From positions 2,232,001-2,296,000 of the forward strand of contig JAUPFP010000036.1 of assembly GCA_036925085.1 (NCBI GenBank): a stretch of 64,000 nucleotides of DNA, written 5' to 3'. This DNA comes from Brachycybe producta. Its lineage: Eukaryota; Arthropoda; Diplopoda; Playtdesmida; Andrognathidae. Shown piece by piece: positions 59,901-64,000 of the stretch. The translations under genes were made by a program, and so were the position numbers. The notes beneath the pieces were generated by a model, which saw only the letters and a list, made by a program, of their open reading frames with translations, was not told the DNA's origin and ran no database searches. Within the stretch, counting starts at the first letter, position 1. Each line of letters starts with the position of its first letter.

Positions 59901-62900
59901 ATATATATGTCTTGTGTGTGTTTATATAAATTACATCCAGGTCACCGTGGATCTAATTTTAATTTTTAGTAATAATAAGTAACTATATTACTCTCTAACA
60001 ATAATAATATTAAGCTTTCCATTTTATATGATTTTTTTTTTATAAACCTCTACCCTACATTTTTTTGTACATTTAGCAGAAATAAAAGGCTAGAGCTAGA
60101 ATATAAAAAAAAAATGTTGTAAATTTAACTGAACATTCTGAAGTTGCTTACAAGAAAAGAAACACCATGAATATTTCACTTGAACGGTATTTTTGGAACT
60201 CTTGTTTAGATAACCGGAAAAAGACACGGGAGAACGCCTTTTTTTTCTTCTTTCTTTCTTTGCTTCTTTCATTTTTATTTTAAAAACAACAAATTCCCAT
60301 TTTTGGATACTTTGTACCGAAGACTCCTCCTTATGTTAATTGCCAAAAAAATACATGAATTATTTCATTTCTTTGATCAGATTACAATTTTATTTTAAAT
60401 GGTTTAAAAGTTGGCTTTCATGTGTAAGATTAGCTACTTTTCGACTGCAAAATGAAGTCGGATGTTGTCGCCAAAACCGACCACTTTTGAGTCGTTTTCA
60501 TAGAAAATACATTGCAACCACAACCCCAACCACTTGCGACTTCACTTTGCTGTCGAAAAGTGGCCCCGTGTATTTCAATCCCTAAACGTCCCTCGAACTC
60601 TTGATTATATTCTGCCTTTCAAGAACAAAATTAAGGTGGCTGAATAGATATTTATTATGTTTTTGTCGCCCCCAGATGTCACTGCAGTTGCTATTATTAT
60701 GTTCTATATAGGAGGTCTCTTCTCCTCACTCGCCATTTTGAGAAAATTTATATTTTTCAAGTAAACGTTTTTCAGAAGAAACTTTACAAAAAAATTCAAA
60801 GTGTTTAAGAAACTGGAATAGTATTTCATGGTGATATCTTACAAAATAAACTTTTTATGACAGTTTGAAAAAGGCTAAAATAATTTTTCATGAAATGTCA
60901 ATAAAAAAACAACCAAAAAAAGCCGGGTCATTTTTATACTAAACTAGAAAATGTTTATTTTTTTAAGATATTGGCCATGATTTACCATTCTAGTTTTGGC
61001 AACAATTTGAATTTTTTTTATAATGTTGTTTCTAAAAACGTTCATTTAATGTTTTTGCGTCCAAATTTTACAAAAAACGTCTATCCAGTTCAGTGGCGCC
61101 GTCTGGGGGGACAAAAATAAAATAAATATCTATAAAGCCACGTTAAGAGAACGTTGACAATGTTTTTAAAACTAGAAGAGTAGCTCAATCACTTAAGGTT
61201 TTTTTTTTACTATTTTCATGTTGATATCTTTTAAAGTAAGCTTTTTTTGTTTGCGAGAGATATCTTTCAAAATAAACTTCTTATAGTAATATTTAGTAGA
61301 AATAGAAATATTTTGTTCATTTTTTACTATCAGAAGTTTATTTTGAAAGATAACAACATGAAAATACTATTAAGTGATTCTCAGCTACCATTCTAGTTTC
61401 TAAAACACCTAGTGTTCGAGAGGCAGGTTTTCAACTATAAAAACCACCTTAATATTAATAGAAAGTTTTTATTAAATTTTAAACTGGTTAATAATAAAGA
61501 TGATTGGATGATAGAAAAAAAATTACTAATTTAAATTTGATTGAAATCATCTGTTTACATGTTGTGGAACATCTGGAATCACTTTATTTTTTATTATTAT
61601 TATTATTATTATTATCATCCGCCTCCATTTTTAATTATTGTGTGGGTTTTAAATTGAAATGTGGGTGTCAAAATTAATGGGTCAACTTCTTTAAAAGTTT
61701 CTTGAAGTAACATTTTTTCCTTCTTATGTCAGTTTTGTTTTTTCTGTTTAGTTAATGTGTAGTTTAATAATTTTAGTCAAATTTCAAAACCTTTCAGAAC
61801 AAAGATGGAAATTGGTTAGTTTGAATTGTTTATATTTTTTTGTTATTGTTTTTTTTTTTTTTGGTTGTAAAAATGTTGTTGAAATTATTTATTTTGAAAG
61901 TAAGAATGAATGTTGTTTTTGAGACTGGTGAAACTGGTTGTTACTAATAGCTTTTTCTTAAGAAAGTCTTATGTGACTAACAACAACAATAACAACAACT
62001 ATTAGTTTCTTTTTAGTACTTTTAATGCAATAATGTATTCTTGAGAACATGATGATGATGATGTTATATTTTGCATCATGTTTAATAATAATTTACAAAT
62101 TCAGCTTCTTTGATTGTTGATAATTTAAGGAAGAAAAAACTAAAGAAAAAGAAAACCCAACTTATTGAATGAGAGAGACACTTGAAGTATAATATTATTA
62201 TAATGATTACTAATAATGAATAATTAACCGTGACTAATGATAAACACACCTCAAGATGAGATAATATTTAACTATTAAGCTAATTAAAAAAATGTTATGT
62301 GGTTATTTTAAACGTTGAAGATCGTAATTATCTGGTATTTTTTGTTGGGGGGGGGGGGAGGGGATGTTTAGAAAATAAAACAAAACTTTCTTCAGAAATA
62401 CTTTGAAAAAGTGTTTTTGAAACTAGAAAGGTAGCTCAATCAATTACAAAATATTTTCTTCTACAAAATATCTTTCTTGAGAATGACCTAACTTTAAGCA
62501 GACAATATTTTTTAAATTTTTTAATATAAAAAAAACTTCCATTATTTTGAACGAATATCACAGCATAAAATATTCTTCAGTGATTGAGCTTGCTGCGACC
62601 CTTCTACTTTCTATAAAATACTTTCAAGTTTTTTTTTTTCATTTTGCATCTGAAAGACAAAATAATCAAGAGTTAAGATGCTTTATGAACAGTTTCAGGA
62701 GCAACAAACACTAAAGAGAAATTGAAATAGTGTTAAAAACTAGAACGGGGGATAGATGAATCACTTAGTAGTATTTTCATGTTGATATCTTTCAAATTAA
62801 ACTTTTTAGAGTCTTGCAGATTAAAATTGATCAAACTTTACTGATTAGTAAAAAAAAGATAATGGCATAAATATACTTCTAGATGAATACCATTCTAGTT

Positions 62901-63231
62901 TTTAAACAAAAACTTTCTTGTAACTGTGCTGTAGGATTGTTTTATAAATTGCAAACCATTTTATTTTTTTATTCTTTTAATTATTTTTTTTGAAGGTTTG
63001 ACGTCATACGGAGCCTTTACTCCAACTCCTCCCGAAGAAGACCTTCCACCACCACCACCTCCGGAACCGTCTTCATATACTCCGCTGACGAACCATAATT
63101 TTCCACCTCCGCCGCCTCCGCAAGAAGAATTTCCGCCTCCACCTTCACCAGTCAGTTCCTCGTACTCGGAACTTCGACGTGCAGCCAATCAAGCAGAGAA
63201 CTATGCCACTTACGGACCAGTGTCGTCTCAG
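50990..63231 (+). CDS. Zyxin/LPP/TRIP6-family LIM protein, first two coding exons only
   Basis: Exon 1 is 50990-51839 (283 codons plus one base) and exon 2 is 62996-63231; the gene continues past the right edge, so the LIM domains are not seen. Near residues 28-37 is KKIAPVVPPKPK, the alpha-actinin-binding signature of zyxin and LPP (KKFAPVVAPKPK). A serine run, a glutamine run and about nine NYSNSS-type units fill the rest of exon 1. Exon 2 supplies proline-rich Ena/VASP EVH1 ligands: DLPPPPPPEP, NFPPPPPPQ and EFPPPPSP. Members sit at focal adhesions and recruit Ena/VASP to actin; LPP and zyxin also shuttle to the nucleus. Exon 1 ends GGA A before GTAAGT, exon 2 starts GT TTG, and the frame holds. 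Which of the three vertebrate paralogues is closest cannot be decided without the LIM region. Confidence 0.85.
52165..52420. repeat. Degenerate foldback family A copy
   Basis: TTTCATGTTGATAATTTTAT, TATAAAAAGCTTATTTTAAAAG and GATTCAGCTACTTTTCTAATT identify a worn copy. Confidence 0.55.
53336..53541. mobile_element. MULE-type MITE with 9-bp target duplication
   Basis: A 206-bp element with long terminal inverted repeats starting ACAGGCAGTTAGAAAT and ending ATTTCTAACTGCCTGT; the arms extend about 90 bp (GCTCCGCCCTTG...GACGACCGGCAAC). It is flanked on both sides by AAATTCAAA (53327-53335 and 53542-53550), an exact 9-bp duplication. Long arms plus a 9-bp duplication fit the Mutator superfamily. 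The window's first 61 bases are the end of another copy. Confidence 0.8.
53620..54155. repeat. Three-unit diverged tandem repeat, about 170-185 bp each
   Basis: Successive units share TAATC AGCCAATA-GAAG (53781, about 53958, 54130), TCAACTGAAAAAGGAATTTG / TCAACTGTAAAGGAAATTTG, and GAAAATA(A/G)GC(A/G)GAAAAAA. The third unit contains a run of about 16 G (54099-54115). Confidence 0.65.
55280..55390. repeat. Partial foldback family A copy
   Basis: Only the right half: CATACCCTTCTAGTTTCTAAAACAC, CTCTTCTGAAGGTCAGAATAATCAAGAG. Confidence 0.6.
55706..56038. mobile_element. hAT-type non-autonomous element
   Basis: Exact 15-bp terminal inverted repeats, CAAGCATGTCAAACT and AGTTTGACATGCTTG. Flanking 8-mers CGGTACAC (55698-55705) and CAGTACAC (56039-56046) agree at seven of eight positions, as expected for an old hAT target duplication. 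Subterminal CTTGGCCCGCGGGCCGC and GCGGCCCCC are GC-rich, unlike the surroundings. An internal open frame (about 55770-55956, FVSNHCEQDFSPEVKKIL...) is not recognised and may be a transposase fragment or chance. Confidence 0.7.
56980..57019 (+). CDS. Candidate mini first exon MSNIEKWKQKKAA-G
   Basis: ATG AGC AAC ATT GAA AAA TGG AAA CAA AAA AAG GCA GCA G is followed by a GTAACA donor, so the exon ends in phase 1. It is a clear paralogue of the exon 860 bp downstream (SNIEKWKQKKAAG against SNLERWKRKKAIG). No in-frame upstream exon is visible. It lies inside the zyxin-family intron, whose exon 2 begins in the matching phase, so it could be an alternative first exon of that gene or the start of an unseen gene. 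The peptide is short, basic and probably helical. I do not recognise a family. Confidence 0.4.
57840..57891 (+). CDS. Candidate mini first exon MDASDSNLERWKRKKAI-G
   Basis: Seventeen codons plus one base, ending ATT G before a GTAAAT donor. The last 13 residues mirror the candidate exon at 56980 with conservative changes (I/L, K/R, Q/R, A/I) and the same phase-1 end. It is preceded by TTTTTCAGTGTTTTGAG, which may be an acceptor or simply 5' UTR. NLERWKRKKAI has a slight resemblance to the eRF1 N-terminus (NVEIWKIKKLI), but no further eRF1 exon is present. Splicing to exon 2 at 62996 would keep the zyxin-family frame. Confidence 0.4.
59265..59500. repeat. Foldback family A copy
   Basis: GAAATTAGAAGGGTAACTCAAT and GAGTTACTCTTCTAGTTTTT face each other, with GACAGAATAT at the right end. 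Confidence 0.65.
60425..60590. mobile_element. MITE family C
   Basis: TTTTCGACTGCAAAATGAAGTCG and CGACTTCACTTTGCTGTCGAAAA are long inverted arms around TCATAGAAAATACATTGC. It is closely related to the copy at 63325. Confidence 0.65.
60585..61445. mobile_element. Family A repeat split by a TTAA-flanked MITE
   Basis: Family A starts CCCTCGAACTCTTGATTAT...CAAAATTAA and resumes after TTAAGAGAACGTTGAC. Between them (about 60632-61146) sits an element with ends GGTGGCTGAATAGATATTTATT and AATAAATATCTATAAAGCCAC, bordered by TTAA on each side, the piggyBac-type target. A related copy is nested at 13523-13985. Confidence 0.7.
62380..62940. repeat. Two adjacent foldback family A copies before exon 2
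   Basis: GAAACTAGAAAGGTAGCTCAATC and CTTCTACTTTCTATAAAATAC form one unit; AAACTAGAACGGGGGATAG and ATACCATTCTAGTTTTTAAAC form the next, ending about 55 bp before exon 2 of the zyxin-family gene. Confidence 0.7.
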
Positions 63232-63324
63232 GTAAGATCATCGTACCAAAATGATCGTGCATTTTTACTTTGTTTCAGGCTATTTTATATATAACGTGGA
63301 TGTTTCTCAACTTCTCGATTGCTA

Positions 63325-63495
63325 AAGCCTCCTTGGCACACAGGCCACAGGTCGTATTGTCGCCAAAACCGACCACCTTGAGTCTTTCCATAGAAAATAC
63401 TGTACATTGCTGCAACCCACAGCCGAAACACAACCATCTTCGACTTCATTTTTCAGTCGAAAAGTGGTCGAAAGGTGGTCTGTGTATTCAACCCA
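63325..63495. mobile_element. MITE family C in intron 2 of the zyxin-family gene
   Basis: GGCACACAGGCCACAGGTCG and GGTCGAAAGGTGGTCTGTGT are its rough ends; GTCGCCAAAACCGACCACCTT and TTCCATAGAAAATAC match the 60425 copy. The remaining 63496-64000 is AT-rich with no exon recognised. Confidence 0.6.
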
Positions 63496-64000
63496 AAGTT
63501 ATAAAAGTGGAATTTGGTTTGTATTTTTGTAATCGGAGGAGAGAAATGACGAAAGTTACGAACTTGAGAATTTATTTAAAAGTTACCCGAACTTCAAAAC
63601 TTTTTGAAAAATTAAACCATAAATTAAGAACAGCTCTCAATTTTTTTTTCTCCGGTTTTTCGAAACAGAAATCTATCGAATAATTATAAAATGAGAAAAT
63701 GGATTAAGAACATCAAATATGATATTTATTATCAAATATTTTAGCTAAATAAGGACTTTAAAAATAAAGATCTATTTCGCATTTTGTGTGTTCGAGTGAT
63801 TCAAAACTTAACTAGGTTGTTATTAGAATTATTGCCCATTCTTTTTGTTGTTGTTGTAATTTCACAGTTGTTCCAAATTGTCTAGTTTGACCATATTAGG
63901 TCACCACCTCCCCCATCTTTCTTAATAACTTTTTTTTTTCAATCCTTGAAAACAACTTTTGTCACACTTTTTTTTTTAAAAAAATATTTTCTTATGTCAT

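Larger units (their letters stand above)
51840..62995 (+). other. 11.2-kb intron 1 of the zyxin-family gene
   Basis: The intron begins GTAAGTG and ends TTTTTTTGAAG. It holds family A repeats, a MULE-type MITE, a diverged tandem repeat, a hAT-type MITE, a family C MITE, several microsatellites (ATC at about 56745-56769, GAT at about 58807-58834, ATT at about 61591-61615) and the two candidate mini first exons described separately. Confidence 0.7.

Noticed and set aside
61790-61815. ATG GAA ATT G before a GTTAGT donor, preceded by TTTCAG, considered as a third alternative first exon.
   Set aside because: Three codons only, with no similarity to the other two mini exons; likely chance.
62961-63188. 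Minus-strand Gly-rich frame.
   Set aside because: Shadow of the proline-rich exon 2.

Overview
This is an AT-rich metazoan nuclear sequence, visibly full of poly-A/T runs and microsatellites. It carries eight spliced or intronless protein genes and a dense population of short inverted-repeat DNA transposons. The genes are ordinary animal housekeeping genes, and their introns run from 37 nt to about 11 kb. A ciliary GTPase (CPLANE2) points to an animal with cilia. I cannot name the lineage. A bilaterian invertebrate is the best guess, and nothing looks bacterial or viral.

Layout. 684-3963 (+): the last seven coding exons of a G-protein beta subunit (GNB1 type); its first 19 codons lie outside the window. 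3964-15936: a 12-kb gene desert with microsatellites and a few MITEs, possibly partly a very long GNB 3' UTR. 15937-18535 (-): CPLANE2/RSG1, a small GTPase of ciliogenesis. 19544-20143 (-): CCDC115, a single-exon V-ATPase assembly factor. 20144-22321: MITE hairpins, a tRNA-like fossil, telomere-like repeats and two promoter regions. 22322-26807 (+): FBXO42, an F-box/kelch protein. 26808-34649: a desert with a Tc1/mariner remnant. 34650-39013 (+): an unrecognised secreted six-cysteine protein in three exons. 42123-45935 (-): PIGA in eleven exons. It is head-to-head with 46619-48048 (+), BCAS2. 50990-63231 (+): the first two coding exons of a zyxin/LPP/TRIP6-family LIM protein, separated by an 11.2-kb intron and running off the right edge.

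All exon joins were chosen so that frame and recognised family sequence agree. The coding totals are coherent: GNB 321 residues plus the missing 19 gives 340; CPLANE2 240; CCDC115 199; FBXO42 706; secreted protein 140; PIGA 481; BCAS2 239. The genes do not form one pathway. They share a promoter motif (CTAGATGG, CTCF-like) upstream of CCDC115, FBXO42 and the PIGA/BCAS2 pair, and very short 3' ends on the minus-strand genes.

The points most worth a second look are: two paralogous mini first exons (56980-57019 and 57840-57891) inside the zyxin-family intron, both ending in the phase that fits its exon 2; the secreted six-cysteine protein; stop codons embedded in AATAAA signals; a 37-nt PIGA intron; two GC-AG introns; and a perfect 40-bp hairpin at 288-378. 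At least seven MITE families are present, several nested. No retroviral, LTR or Polinton-like element was recognised.
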